Assembly (NCBI GenBank): GCA_965221585.1
Contig: OZ244898.1
Span: 3,006,978-3,070,977 of the forward strand
Direction of reading: 5' to 3'
From: VXYK01 sp965221585
GTDB taxonomy: Bacteria; Actinomycetota; Acidimicrobiia; Acidimicrobiales; Aldehydirespiratoraceae
Length of the DNA: 64,000 bases
Both the position numbers and the translations under genes were made by a program. The notes below the pieces were generated by a model that had not been told where the DNA came from, ran no database searches, and saw only the letters and a list, made by a program, of their open reading frames with translations. Positions 35,081 to 43,633 of the stretch are shown one piece after another; position 1 is the stretch's first letter, and each line of letters begins with the position of its first letter.

Positions 35081-36037
35081 CTAGAGAGCGGCCAGGTTGC
35101 GGAGATACGGCCAAGCCACACCCGGGGGAATCCCCCCGCACAGAGGCTGCAACGACAACACGCCGAACTGATCGCGCAGTTGACGGGCCTCGTCAACGGT
35201 GACGATCCGGTAGGCACCGCCCTCGGCCCTCAGCTCCTCAACCGTGGAAGCGTCCGACAACGAAGCGGACGCCACGTCGCCCATCCACTCCTTGTACATG
35301 AGCGCATCGTGAAGCAGATGCGGGCCGAGCTCCTGCCACGCAACATCGATGTCGTCGGCGACGAACAAAGAAGTGGGGGCGCCGACCGGCGGCGACATAC
35401 ACATCCCAGTCGGGTTCCCCGCCTCGAGAGCCGCCGCATCGTATGCCTCGGCCAGCGCCGGATCACCGTGCTGCGGCAGCAGCATCATACCGCGGCGGGC
35501 GGCCCTCCGAGCCGCTGCAGCAGTGCCACCGCCGTAGGCAATCATCGGGCCGCCGTCGCTCAACGGGCCCGGAGTCACATGCACAGTGCGCCCCCGCCAC
35601 TCGAAACGCTCCCCGGCCAGCGCTCGTTGCAACACATCGAGGTGTTCGTCCATCAACACACCACGCCTCGACGGATCGACACCGAACATCGCATACTCCT
35701 CGGCCCGGTAACCGAGTCCAACCGTGTAGGAGACCCGACCGCCGCTGAGATGGTCGAGCACGGTCATGTCCTCAGCCAACTTGACCGGGTCGTACATCAA
35801 AGCCAGCAGGGCACCCACATTGAGCGGCAGCGAGCTGGTTCGGGCCGCGGCCGCGGCAGCCAGCACGAGCGGCGACGGCAGATAGCCGTCGTCGGCACCG
35901 TGATGCTCGGAGAACATCGCCATCATCGCTCCGTTGGCCTCACCCCACTCACACATCTCGAGCGAAGCGCGGTAGAGCTCGGCCATCGTCGCGTCAGACT
36001 GCGGGCCGAGGCGGAAATCGAATCGAAGAATGAACAT
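35081..36037 (-). CDS. LLM-class (luciferase-like) flavin-dependent oxidoreductase
   Basis: From the ATG at 36037 (318 aa) it begins MFILRFDFRLGPQSDATMAE. The luciferase-like TIM barrel is shown by AMFSEHHGADDGYLPSPLVL near residue 42, DHLSGGRVSYTVGLGYRAEEY near residue 100 and MDEHLDVLQRALAGERFEWRG. Cofactor may be FMN or F420; both occur in this superfamily in actinobacteria. The frame's longer upstream part is Arg-rich, non-conserved and is rejected. It ends 5 bases from the end of glnS (convergent). Confidence 0.85.
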   Translation of the reverse strand: MFILRFDFRLGPQSDATMAELYRASLEMCEWGEANGAMMAMFSEHHGADDGYLPSPLVLAAAAAARTSSLPLNVGALLALMYDPVKLAEDMTVLDHLSGGRVSYTVGLGYRAEEYAMFGVDPSRRGVLMDEHLDVLQRALAGERFEWRGRTVHVTPGPLSDGGPMIAYGGGTAAAARRAARRGMMLLPQHGDPALAEAYDAAALEAGNPTGMCMSPPVGAPTSLFVADDIDVAWQELGPHLLHDALMYKEWMGDVASASLSDASTVEELRAEGGAYRIVTVDEARQLRDQFGVLSLQPLCGGIPPGVAWPYLRNLAAL

Positions 36038-36075
36038 GGCGCTCAGCTTTCCGCGTAGTCGCGGACGAGTCGAAA

Positions 36076-36861
36076 TCAGCCCAGGATTTCCCGCAGGACT
36101 TCGAGGTCGGCGACAGCTGCGGCAAACAGCTTCTCGGGCTCGTTGCCGGTTTCGCTGAGCGTCCCGTCGACGAACTCGAGGCTCCACGTACCGTCGAAGC
36201 CGAGATCCTTGAGCAGGCCGACGGTGCTGGTGAACTCGTCGCGGATCTCAGCCAAAGGCGGCGCCTGCAGGTTCAGATGGTTGATATGCACATGACAGAT
36301 CCGTTCGCCGTACGCATCGAAGCGCGCACGGAGCAAATCATGGCTGTCATGGGTGTGAACCAGCGCGCCCACGGAGGCGGCGGGACCGGCGGCGTTCAAG
36401 ACTCTCGCCGCGGCAGCAGGGTCGTCCATGGCCGAACCGTCGTGGCACTCACACACCGTCTGAACACCGGGCAACTCGCCGACCCACCGGGCGAGCCGCT
36501 CGCCGTAGGCATCCAAAGACGCGGGATCGCGGTCAGCGCCGGTGTTCCACTTGACCTTCCTGGCACCGGTGCGGCGAGTCATCTCGGCAGCCTGAAGACG
36601 AGCAGTGTCGGACTCCTCGTCGAAATTGACGTAGGTGTTGTAGACGGCCACTCCGAGCTCATACCCGAAGATCAGCTCCAGCTCGGCTGGTTCGGCTTCG
36701 GTGGCGTGGGCCTCCCACAGCTCGATCCCGTCGAATCCCGCATCACGGATCAGGTCGAGCCATTCACTGGCAGTGATTGTGGCCCAACGGTCGGAGGTGA
36801 TCCCGAACCAGCGGTTCGGCTCCAGCGCGATCGTTGCGAGAAAGATCTGATCGGTCGACAT
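36076..36861 (-). CDS. Xylose isomerase-like TIM-barrel protein (sugar phosphate isomerase/epimerase family)
   Basis: The 261 residues show the PF01261 pattern: IRDAGFDGIELWEAHATEAE near residue 38, VCECHDGSAMDD near residue 136, VGALVHTHDSHD near residue 163, and a final GTWSLEFVDG with the conserved Glu. The His/Glu/Asp set suits a divalent metal site. Substrate unknown. It starts 5 bases downstream of the tRNA-Arg 3' end on the same strand, so it may be expressed from the tRNA promoter. Confidence 0.75.
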   Translation of the reverse strand: MSTDQIFLATIALEPNRWFGITSDRWATITASEWLDLIRDAGFDGIELWEAHATEAEPAELELIFGYELGVAVYNTYVNFDEESDTARLQAAEMTRRTGARKVKWNTGADRDPASLDAYGERLARWVGELPGVQTVCECHDGSAMDDPAAAARVLNAAGPAASVGALVHTHDSHDLLRARFDAYGERICHVHINHLNLQAPPLAEIRDEFTSTVGLLKDLGFDGTWSLEFVDGTLSETGNEPEKLFAAAVADLEVLREILG

Positions 36862-36866
36862 GTGCT

Positions 36867-36943
<77 letters not shown>

Positions 36944-36968
36944 AACAGCGCTTCAGTGTAGCAACCGC

Positions 36969-37484
36969 CTACTTGACTGGTGCCGCTTCGGCAATGCCGA
37001 TCCCGAGATGGCCTTCGATGCGCGCCAACCGCTCACCATTGCTGGCGACGGCAACCTTGAGTTCTGCGATGCTCTCGTCGGTCATTCGCAGATGTTTCTC
37101 AGTAGCGGTCTTGAACTCAAGAAACCGACCGCTGAGCTTCGCGACTTCTGTGGTAAGCGACCCAACCTCCGTGGCGAGTGACCCCACCTTGCTGTCCACT
37201 CTTTTGTCTAGCGCCCCGATTTTGGTGTCAACACGTTTCTCTAGGGCGCCGATCTTGGTGTCCACCTTTTTGTCTAGCGCATCGATCTTTGTGTCTAGCG
37301 CCCCGATCTTGGTGTCCATCCTTTTTTCTAGGGCGCCGAGCTTGCCGTCAAATTCGACCCGGAGAGCATTAAGCAGATCGCGGGTCTTGGAGTGCTCACG
37401 ATTCTGGTGCCAGATGTTGCCGACCATAATGACGATCAACGTGGAGATCAGTGCCAGCAACGTCGGGTCTGTGCCTGTCTCCAT
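36969..37484 (-). CDS. Membrane-anchored coiled-coil protein with 11-residue repeats
   Basis: The 171 residues have an N-terminal transmembrane helix (about 8-24, within TLLALISTLIVIMVGNIW) and a long right-handed-type coiled coil. Residues 48-98 are built of 11-residue units of the form KIGALDKRVDT with one 7-residue unit interrupting; the repeat is visible at DNA level as a 33-base periodicity. A second coiled region follows (about 105-160). No catalytic motif. Bdr-like and holin-accessory (XhlA-like) proteins have similar architecture, but I cannot place it in a family. Confidence 0.6.
   Translation of the reverse strand: METGTDPTLLALISTLIVIMVGNIWHQNREHSKTRDLLNALRVEFDGKLGALEKRMDTKIGALDTKIDALDKKVDTKIGALEKRVDTKIGALDKRVDSKVGSLATEVGSLTTEVAKLSGRFLEFKTATEKHLRMTDESIAELKVAVASNGERLARIEGHLGIGIAEAAPVK
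37191..37343 (-). repeat. Imperfect 33-bp tandem repeats inside the coiled-coil gene
   Basis: Units on the plus strand alternate blocks such as TCTAGCGCCCCGAT and TCTAGGGCGCCGA followed by CTTGGTGTCCA at 33-base spacing, with one 21-base unit. Such arrays can expand or contract by slippage in whole-hendecad steps. Confidence 0.7.
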
Positions 37485-37633
37485 TCCCGAACCCTAGCAC
37501 CCTTCACACAACCCGCAACCTAATAACATGAAAATCAATGAAAATATCGTAATGCTGAGTCACCCACGGCACAGTCTCTGTGGGTCAGAGTCGCGCAGTT
37601 ACGATGGTTGTCTCCGCCAAAAGGGGAACACAC

Positions 37634-38359
37634 GTGAACCTCACAGTCGACGGCCTGATCTTTGACTTGGACAACACGCTGTTCGACTCTGACAACGTCT
37701 TTGCCGGGGTCGTTCACGACTACTACGAACAGCACCTTCAGCCAACAACATCAATGCCACGTGCGGACGCGGTGGCGATGATGATCCGCTGGGACCATGA
37801 GCTGCACTCCAGCACAGAATACGTTCCCGACTTGAAAGGTCGCCGATTCGCTCGTTGGCTGAGCGAGTGGCCCGACACTGGCCTCGACATCACAACGTTG
37901 AACGCATGGTACGACGACGCGATGGATCAGCGGATTCAACCCGACCCGGAGGTCAACGGGCTTCTCTCGGACCTCAACCACCGACGGATGCCGTGGGACA
38001 TCGTTACCAACGGTCCGAGCGGAATGCAGCGCCACAAATGCGAAGCTCTGGGCCTGAACGAGTTAGCGCCCTTCATCGTCATCTCAGAGGAGGTCGGCTA
38101 TGCCAAACCCGACCCCAGGATCTTCCACGACGCTCTAGAAAGGACTCGTTTGGCCCGCCCTGAGCAGGTGATGTTCGTGGGCGACAGCCCCGTTGGCGAC
38201 ATAGACGGAGCCAGGCGCTTCGGAATGCGAACGGCGTGGGTTCGACGAGGCCGACAGTTTCCTGCCGATCTGCCACCTCCTGATCTCACGGTCGACGCGG
38301 TCACCGAAGTGCGTCGGATCCTCGACACGGATCTGAGCCCAGATTTGTCTAGCCGGTGA
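37634..38359 (+). CDS. HAD-superfamily hydrolase
   Basis: From the GTG at 37634 with AAGGGG upstream the protein has 241 residues. Motif I is LIFDLDNTLFDSD (DxDxT type), motif II is IVTNGPSG, the motif III lysine is in GYAKPDPRIF, and motif IV is FVGDSPVGDIDGARRFGM. This is a typical phosphatase of the YjjG or phosphoglycolate phosphatase group. Base composition is lower in GC than the neighbours. It overlaps the convergent oxygenase gene by 11 bases. Confidence 0.88.
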   Translation: MNLTVDGLIFDLDNTLFDSDNVFAGVVHDYYEQHLQPTTSMPRADAVAMMIRWDHELHSSTEYVPDLKGRRFARWLSEWPDTGLDITTLNAWYDDAMDQRIQPDPEVNGLLSDLNHRRMPWDIVTNGPSGMQRHKCEALGLNELAPFIVISEEVGYAKPDPRIFHDALERTRLARPEQVMFVGDSPVGDIDGARRFGMRTAWVRRGRQFPADLPPPDLTVDAVTEVRRILDTDLSPDLSSR

Positions 38360-39302
38360 TGCGGAAATTGCTGATTTGGATGTCGTCGACGCCGTAATCG
38401 GCGAAGTTGTCATCAGCACGGCCTTTGATGAACTCGCGCCAGCCGAACGGGCGGTAATAGGGCTGGTCAGCAGCCAACGAATCGATCGGTGCGATCATGC
38501 AATCGCGGGGAGGGTTCGAAAAGAAGGGAATGCTGTAACGGGACTTCTCGGTCATGGGAACGACCCGATGAACCGCCGCTCTGTAGCGATCGTTGGTCCA
38601 GACCTGCATGGTGTCAGCCAGGTTCACCACGATGGTCCCCGGCCGTGGCTCGACATCGATCCACCCATGCTCGACCGACTCCGCCTGCAACCCACCGGTT
38701 TCGTCCTGCAACAGCAGAGTTAGCACGCCAGGATCGGTGTGATACCCCAAAGCGGTTTCCCCCAGCGGATTCAACCCATCACGTTCCGACTCAGGGACAG
38801 GATCCCCAATCGGGTAGTGATTGAGCCGAACAGTGCTGGTAGAGCGCAGGCTGGTATGAGCGGCCGCCACCTCCGGGGGCAAGCCCAAAGCTTGATGTAC
38901 CAAGCTGAGCGTCTTTGTGGCGAGCGCAGCGAAAGCGTCGAAGAACCTCTCCATCGTCTCACGGAAACCATCGACACCTTGAGGCCAACAGTTCGGGTTG
39001 TGCTCGGCGGGAACCTCAGGATCGATGAAGTCGAACACCTCTTTGTGGTCTCGCTTGCGTTTTGTGAGTTCACGGTCGTACCAGCCGAGCATCGAATCCG
39101 GGTTGCGCCGGATCGATTCCTTGACATGTGTCGGGGAGTCGAAGAACTCGTGTGTGGCTTGCCAGGTCTGGTCGATCAGGTCGTCCAGTTCGTGACCTTC
39201 GATCAGAAAGAACCCATGATCGGAACAAGCAGCGTCGAGAGCCCCAATTGACAGCGCCGTCGGTGTTGCGATGTCAATGGTCGGAACCAGGTCCATTGCC
39301 AA
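38349..39302 (-). CDS. Isopenicillin-N-synthase-type 2-oxoglutarate/Fe(II) oxygenase
   Basis: The 317 residues have the N-terminal DIOX_N region (ACSDHGFFLIEGHELDD) and the catalytic jelly roll with GYHTDPGVLTLLLQDETGGL (HxD) near residue 188 and AAVHRVVPMTEKSRYSIPFF, giving the distal His and the RxS motif for 2-oxoglutarate. Substrates in bacteria range from amino acids to ethylene-forming chemistry; none can be assigned here. Convergent with the HAD gene, overlapping 11 bases. Confidence 0.88.
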   Translation of the reverse strand: MAMDLVPTIDIATPTALSIGALDAACSDHGFFLIEGHELDDLIDQTWQATHEFFDSPTHVKESIRRNPDSMLGWYDRELTKRKRDHKEVFDFIDPEVPAEHNPNCWPQGVDGFRETMERFFDAFAALATKTLSLVHQALGLPPEVAAAHTSLRSTSTVRLNHYPIGDPVPESERDGLNPLGETALGYHTDPGVLTLLLQDETGGLQAESVEHGWIDVEPRPGTIVVNLADTMQVWTNDRYRAAVHRVVPMTEKSRYSIPFFSNPPRDCMIAPIDSLAADQPYYRPFGWREFIKGRADDNFADYGVDDIQISNFRITG

Positions 39303-39314
39303 AGAAGCTCGAAA

Positions 39315-39761
39315 CTAGGTGGGTTGGTGGTCTGATCCCTGCGGTTCGAGGACCACGACGGGGATCTCACGGTCGGTCTTCGACTCGTAGGCGGCGTAGT
39401 GCTTGAAGTCCGAGACGGCAGCATTCCAGATCTCCTGCCGTTCGTCGCCCGAGGTGATGCGAGCGGTCATCTGCTTGGTGCCCTCCGCGGTGCGCACAGT
39501 GACCGACGGGTTGTCCCGCAGATTCAGGAACCAATCCGGGTTCTTGTCGTTCCCGCCGGCCGAGGCGATCAACGCCATCCGGTCGCCGTCCAGCCAGGGC
39601 GCAGTCAACAGCACCGAACGGGGCAGGCCGCTGCGGCGTCCGATGGTGGTGAGTTCCAAGACCGGCATCTTGGCACCGGTCCAGCCGACCCTCCCGCGGC
39701 TGACGGTTATGGCTGCGCTGTGGAAGCGGTTCAGGGCTTTGAAAGCGAAATCGGAGGGCAT
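39315..39761 (-). CDS. F420-dependent (DDN-type) nitroreductase-family protein
   Basis: The 148-residue split-barrel protein matches the deazaflavin-dependent nitroreductase family: VLELTTIGRRSGLPRSVLLT near residue 34, then DRMALIASAGGNDKNPDWFL near residue 60 and NLRDNPSVTVRT, which bind F420. Its presence suggests that the organism makes F420. Natural substrates are probably quinones or similar small molecules. Confidence 0.88.
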   Translation of the reverse strand: MPSDFAFKALNRFHSAAITVSRGRVGWTGAKMPVLELTTIGRRSGLPRSVLLTAPWLDGDRMALIASAGGNDKNPDWFLNLRDNPSVTVRTAEGTKQMTARITSGDERQEIWNAAVSDFKHYAAYESKTDREIPVVVLEPQGSDHQPT

Positions 39762-39848
39762 GACAGGCGTGGATCGGTTGGGCCGGATTCTAGTTGACGA
39801 TCAGGGTTGTGGGCTGTCGTCGGCGGTTGAGGGCGGGCCGGGCACTGC

Positions 39849-40544
39849 TCAGAGGCGGGCGAGACCCAGGAAGAGATCGGCGAGATCCTCGGGACGGGAC
39901 GCGAAAGCACTGTGACCAGCATCGAAAGAGACGACCTCGTCCGGCTGGGCATTCTCGATCTGCTGGCGTTGAAAAGCAGGTGGCAGAGCCTCGTCCTGCT
40001 CAAGCAACACATAGGTGGTGGCGACATCCGCCAGAACCGGCGAAACCCTGGCGGCCTCCGTCATGGCACCAGGCGGCTCAGGACCCAGCTGGTTCAAAAG
40101 CCACGACGTGGTTTCGTCGTCCAAGTCGTTGCAGAACATCGTTTCGAAGTCCAATTCCCTCGACACCGGTGACAACGGGTCGGTCATCAGATCAGTGATC
40201 GACTGGCCCACGGGCGGGTTCGTGGTCGACAGGAAAATCACCCTCCGCAGGCGACTCTGTATGCGTGGGACCGCAAGAGGGAGAGTGACACCCGCCATCG
40301 AATGCCCTACCAGCACCACATCGTGGAGGTCACGGGATTCAACCTCGCGCACGACATCGTCTGCGTAGTCATCGAGACAGATCGAATCGAGGGGTTTGGC
40401 ATCGAGGCGAGCGCCGTGACCGACCAGGTCGACCGCGACCACGGAATCCACAGCAGAACCGGCCAGAAGAAAGGGAACAAGCCGTTCCCAGCACCACGCC
40501 CCGTGCGCCGCTCCGTGAACGAGGACGAAGTTCACCTTTCCCAT
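39849..40544 (-). CDS. Alpha/beta-hydrolase (esterase/salicylate-binding-protein-2-like)
   Basis: The 231 residues begin MGKVNFVLVHGAAHGAWCWE (HG oxyanion motif) and have the nucleophile elbow VVLVGHSMAGVTLPLAVPR with Ser near residue 88, and a terminal FDAGHSAFASRPEDLAD with the catalytic His. This matches the plant MES/SABP2-like and bacterial methyl-ester hydrolase group. No operon context; the gap to 40758 (213 bases) shows no gene. Confidence 0.82.
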   Translation of the reverse strand: MGKVNFVLVHGAAHGAWCWERLVPFLLAGSAVDSVVAVDLVGHGARLDAKPLDSICLDDYADDVVREVESRDLHDVVLVGHSMAGVTLPLAVPRIQSRLRRVIFLSTTNPPVGQSITDLMTDPLSPVSRELDFETMFCNDLDDETTSWLLNQLGPEPPGAMTEAARVSPVLADVATTYVLLEQDEALPPAFQRQQIENAQPDEVVSFDAGHSAFASRPEDLADLFLGLARL

Positions 40545-40757
40545 ATCCGCAACCTAGTCCCACCAGCAACGATCCAGGTCAGACCGGCTGGAGTCCAATT
40601 GCTTGAAGGGGGACACCGCGACGGGTACCGTTCGGTCGCAGCGAGTCCTTGGCTGCTCGTTCTGGACACACGAGAGAGGAGTAGCCCGGTTGCCGCGTAG
40701 ACCTTGGAGACTGCCCGCTCGGCCCCGAGGTGCCCGCCTCCCGATCGAGCTGCCGTG

Positions 40758-42476
40758 ATGTCGGCTGAAGGGATCACCTACGAACCCGAAGACCGGAGCC
40801 CCTCCGCGCTGACGGTCGGCGTGGCGGTGCAGGGCGTGCTGTTGGCGCTCGCGCCGACAGTGCTGACCATGTCGCTGTTCGCGGGGGCCTCAGGCCTCGG
40901 CGAGAAACGGATAGTGTGGTCGGTCCTCGTCGCGGTCTTCCTGAGCGGAGTGGTGACCGTCGTTCAGGCAACCCGGCTCGGTCTGATAGGCAGCGGCCAC
41001 GCAATGATCACCGGCTCCGCCACCAGCTACGTGGCAGTGTCCCTGATAGCGGTGCAAGAGGCCGGAGTGGAGACGCTTGCCTCCCTGATCGTCGTGGCGG
41101 CCGGCTGTCAGCTGGCGCTGGCGCGCTGGCTCCCGCTGCTCCGTCGAATCATCACACCGGTCGTTTCGGGTGTCGTGCTCATGTTGATCTCCGTGGGGGT
41201 CATGCAGGTTGCGGTGGCGAGGCTCGAGCAGCCTTCGACCGACGCCCCAGCGGTCGCCGAACCAGTCGTCGCTGTAGTCACCCTGGCTGTCGCTGCGATG
41301 CTGAGCCTGGGAGCCAGGGGAGCTCTGCGGCTCTGGTCGCCGCTGATCGGAATCCTCACAGGATGCGCCGCCGCGGGCCTGTTCGGGCTCTACGACACCC
41401 AGCGAGTGGCCGACGCCCCGTGGATCGCCGTGCCCGACCCCTGGGTGCCGGGGCTGGATCTGACTCCAGGAGCCCAGTTCTGGGCGCTGCTGCCGATGTT
41501 CCTGATCGTGTCGATGGCCGGAACGATCAAAGCCATAGGAAACAGCGTCGTCGTCCAGCAGGTCTCGTGGCGGGAATCGAGAGCGACCGACTATCGGCTG
41601 GTCCAGGGTGCCGTCACCACCAACGGTGTGGGTTCGATCATCTCCGGGTTCCTGGGAACGCTGCCGATCGGGGCCTACGGCGCCACCACCGTGTCGCTCA
41701 TCAACTTCACCGGAGTCGCCGCTCGCAGGGTGGGTTACGCCATCGGGGCCCTGCTGATGGTCATCGCTCTGTTGCCCAAGGCCATGGCACTGCTGCTCAC
41801 GATCCCCGACCCGGTCACCAGCGCCTACATGCTGGTGATCATGGGGATGCTGTTCGTGGAGGGTGCCCGGTCGGTCTTCCAGGACGACCTGCAACCTCGC
41901 AGGGCGCTGATCGTCGGTGTCTCACTGGCAGTCGGGGTCGGCTTGCAGGGCGACAACGTCGTGGGCGACCTCATCGGATCCCCCTGGGGAATCCTGTTGG
42001 GCAACGGCCTCACGATGGGCACGATCACGGCGATCCTGTTGACCGCGTTCGTCGAGTTGAGCAGCGCTCGGAGGCGACGGCGCGAGTTCGAACTGGGCGT
42101 CGAGGCCCTGCCCGAGCTCGACGAGTTCCTGGGGACGCTGGCGGCCGACGCCGGCTGGGACGAGACCGCAACGAGCCGGTTGCGTCTGGTCGGCGAGGAG
42201 GCGGTGGCGAGCCTGATGGAGGTGAACAAGGACGAGGCCCCGAAACGTCTCATCGTGATGGCACGACCGGCCGCCGATGTGGTCGAACTGGAGTTCCTCG
42301 TTGTTCTCGAGGAGGGCAACCTCGAGGATCAACTCGCCTACCTCGGTGAACACACCGACACGCCCGAGCAGAGCGAGGTGTCACTCCGGTTGCTGCAGCA
42401 CTTCGCGTCGTCGGTACGCCACCGCAAGTACAGCGGGATCGACGTGGTCGTCGTCGAGGTGGAACGCTCCGGCTGA
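40758..42476 (+). CDS. NCS2 xanthine/uracil permease with C-terminal GHKL/RsbW-like domain
   Basis: From the ATG at 40758 the protein has 572 residues. Residues about 20-430 form a typical nucleobase permease with 12-14 hydrophobic segments, including LGLIGSGHAMITGSATSYVA and NGVGSIISGFLGTLPIGAYG. The last 140 residues are soluble and resemble an anti-sigma-factor-type histidine-kinase-like fold: ELDEFLGTLAADAGWDETAT, RLRLVGEEAVASLM (in the position of the EAxxNAxxH helix) and a final YSGIDVVVVEVE strand. The canonical Asn is not obvious, so ATP binding may be lost. Length exceeds normal NCS2 permeases by this domain. Confidence 0.8.
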   Translation: MSAEGITYEPEDRSPSALTVGVAVQGVLLALAPTVLTMSLFAGASGLGEKRIVWSVLVAVFLSGVVTVVQATRLGLIGSGHAMITGSATSYVAVSLIAVQEAGVETLASLIVVAAGCQLALARWLPLLRRIITPVVSGVVLMLISVGVMQVAVARLEQPSTDAPAVAEPVVAVVTLAVAAMLSLGARGALRLWSPLIGILTGCAAAGLFGLYDTQRVADAPWIAVPDPWVPGLDLTPGAQFWALLPMFLIVSMAGTIKAIGNSVVVQQVSWRESRATDYRLVQGAVTTNGVGSIISGFLGTLPIGAYGATTVSLINFTGVAARRVGYAIGALLMVIALLPKAMALLLTIPDPVTSAYMLVIMGMLFVEGARSVFQDDLQPRRALIVGVSLAVGVGLQGDNVVGDLIGSPWGILLGNGLTMGTITAILLTAFVELSSARRRRREFELGVEALPELDEFLGTLAADAGWDETATSRLRLVGEEAVASLMEVNKDEAPKRLIVMARPAADVVELEFLVVLEEGNLEDQLAYLGEHTDTPEQSEVSLRLLQHFASSVRHRKYSGIDVVVVEVERSG

Positions 42477-42510
42477 CGTGGGCGGATCCACTGTACTATC
42501 GAGAGCAGGC

Positions 42511-43632
42511 CTATTCGAGTACAGGGTCCTCGCAGAAACTGGGAGCACGCTGCGGGTCGAATATGCGGGGGCGTTGGACGAATCCCGTACCGGGCCGCTC
42601 GGTGTGCAGGTAGGCGTCGATGGCATCAGCGGTTGCTCTTGCCGCCACCTCGATGTACTCGTCGGTGGCGAACAGCGCGGCCTCCGAGGGGTTGGAGAGG
42701 TAGCCGTACTCGACCAGGACCGCGGGAACCTGCGGCCGGACGATCATCCCGTAAGCATCGCTGCCGCGTGACGAGAGGACCCGCAGAACGCCCGCACCGG
42801 CGGCTCGGCTCCAGCTGACATCGTCGAAAGTCGCCAGCGCAGCTGTGATCTCCTCGTACAGCAGCCCGCCGAGACGAGCGGAATCGGCACGGGGCAAACC
42901 GATCGAAGCCGATTGAATGAACACCTCGCTGCCTGGGGTGCGGCTCAGCGCCCAAGTGGGGGCGTTGTGGTGGATCGAGACCAGGGCTTCAACCCCCAGA
43001 TCGTCGGCGAGGAGCGAGCGAACCGACAGCAACGTCGGATAGACGCCGGTGCGGGTGCTGACCGCGGAGATGCCGCGGCGGGTCAGTTCATCGATGACGG
43101 CGAAGCTGAGCGTGAGGTTCAGGTCGCGTTCGATCAAGCCATTGGGCCCGATCGCGCCAGTATCGACGGGTCCGCCGTGGCCCGGATCGATCACGACCTG
43201 GGCACCGTTGATGAACACGCCCTTGGACACTTCGGCAGCGTGCCCGCAAGGGGTCCGCACCAGGTAGCCCGACTCGGTGAGGCCGAGAACCGCGACAGGA
43301 ACGCCTGTGGGTGTCACCAGGCCGTCCGGAACGTGGCTCTCGGGACTCGGCTCCTCCGGTGCCGTGGCTGTGGTTGCGGGTGCTGTTGTAGTCGTGGTGG
43401 TCGTGGTTCTGTCGACGGTGGTTTCGGGTGCGGTGGTGGACGTGTCGGGTGGCGTCGTCGTGGTGGTCGTGGTTCTGTCGACGGTGGTTCTAGAGGCGGG
43501 AAGTTCGGTTGTGGTGGTGGCAGGTATCGTCGTCTCGCTGGCGGGTTCGTCGTCGTCCTCCGCAGATGAGCAGGCCGCCGCCATCACAGTCACCGCAACC
43601 GAGAGGATCAAGACTCGCCAGCGGTTCCTCAT
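42511..43632 (-). CDS. N-acetylmuramoyl-L-alanine amidase lipoprotein (Amidase_3)
   Basis: Cleaves the amide between muramic acid and the peptide in peptidoglycan. The 373 residues have a lipoprotein signal with lipobox AAAC (Cys21), a Thr-rich linker (about 30-95) containing two copies of TTVDRTTTTTTT, and the zinc amidase domain: VVIDPGHGGPVDTGAIGP near residue 147, the Glu in LIERDLNLTLS, SIHHNAPTWAL near residue 220, and LVEYGYLSNPSEAALF with the catalytic Glu. The DUF1214 gene ends one base upstream, so they form an operon. Confidence 0.9.
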   Translation of the reverse strand: MRNRWRVLILSVAVTVMAAACSSAEDDDEPASETTIPATTTTELPASRTTVDRTTTTTTTPPDTSTTAPETTVDRTTTTTTTTAPATTATAPEEPSPESHVPDGLVTPTGVPVAVLGLTESGYLVRTPCGHAAEVSKGVFINGAQVVIDPGHGGPVDTGAIGPNGLIERDLNLTLSFAVIDELTRRGISAVSTRTGVYPTLLSVRSLLADDLGVEALVSIHHNAPTWALSRTPGSEVFIQSASIGLPRADSARLGGLLYEEITAALATFDDVSWSRAAGAGVLRVLSSRGSDAYGMIVRPQVPAVLVEYGYLSNPSEAALFATDEYIEVAARATADAIDAYLHTERPGTGFVQRPRIFDPQRAPSFCEDPVLE

Positions 43633-43633
43633 C

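Noticed and set aside
43380..43520. Repeat within the amidase gene as a mobile element
   Set aside because: It is a duplicated Thr-rich linker (TTVDRTTTT) in the protein, a normal low-complexity feature.
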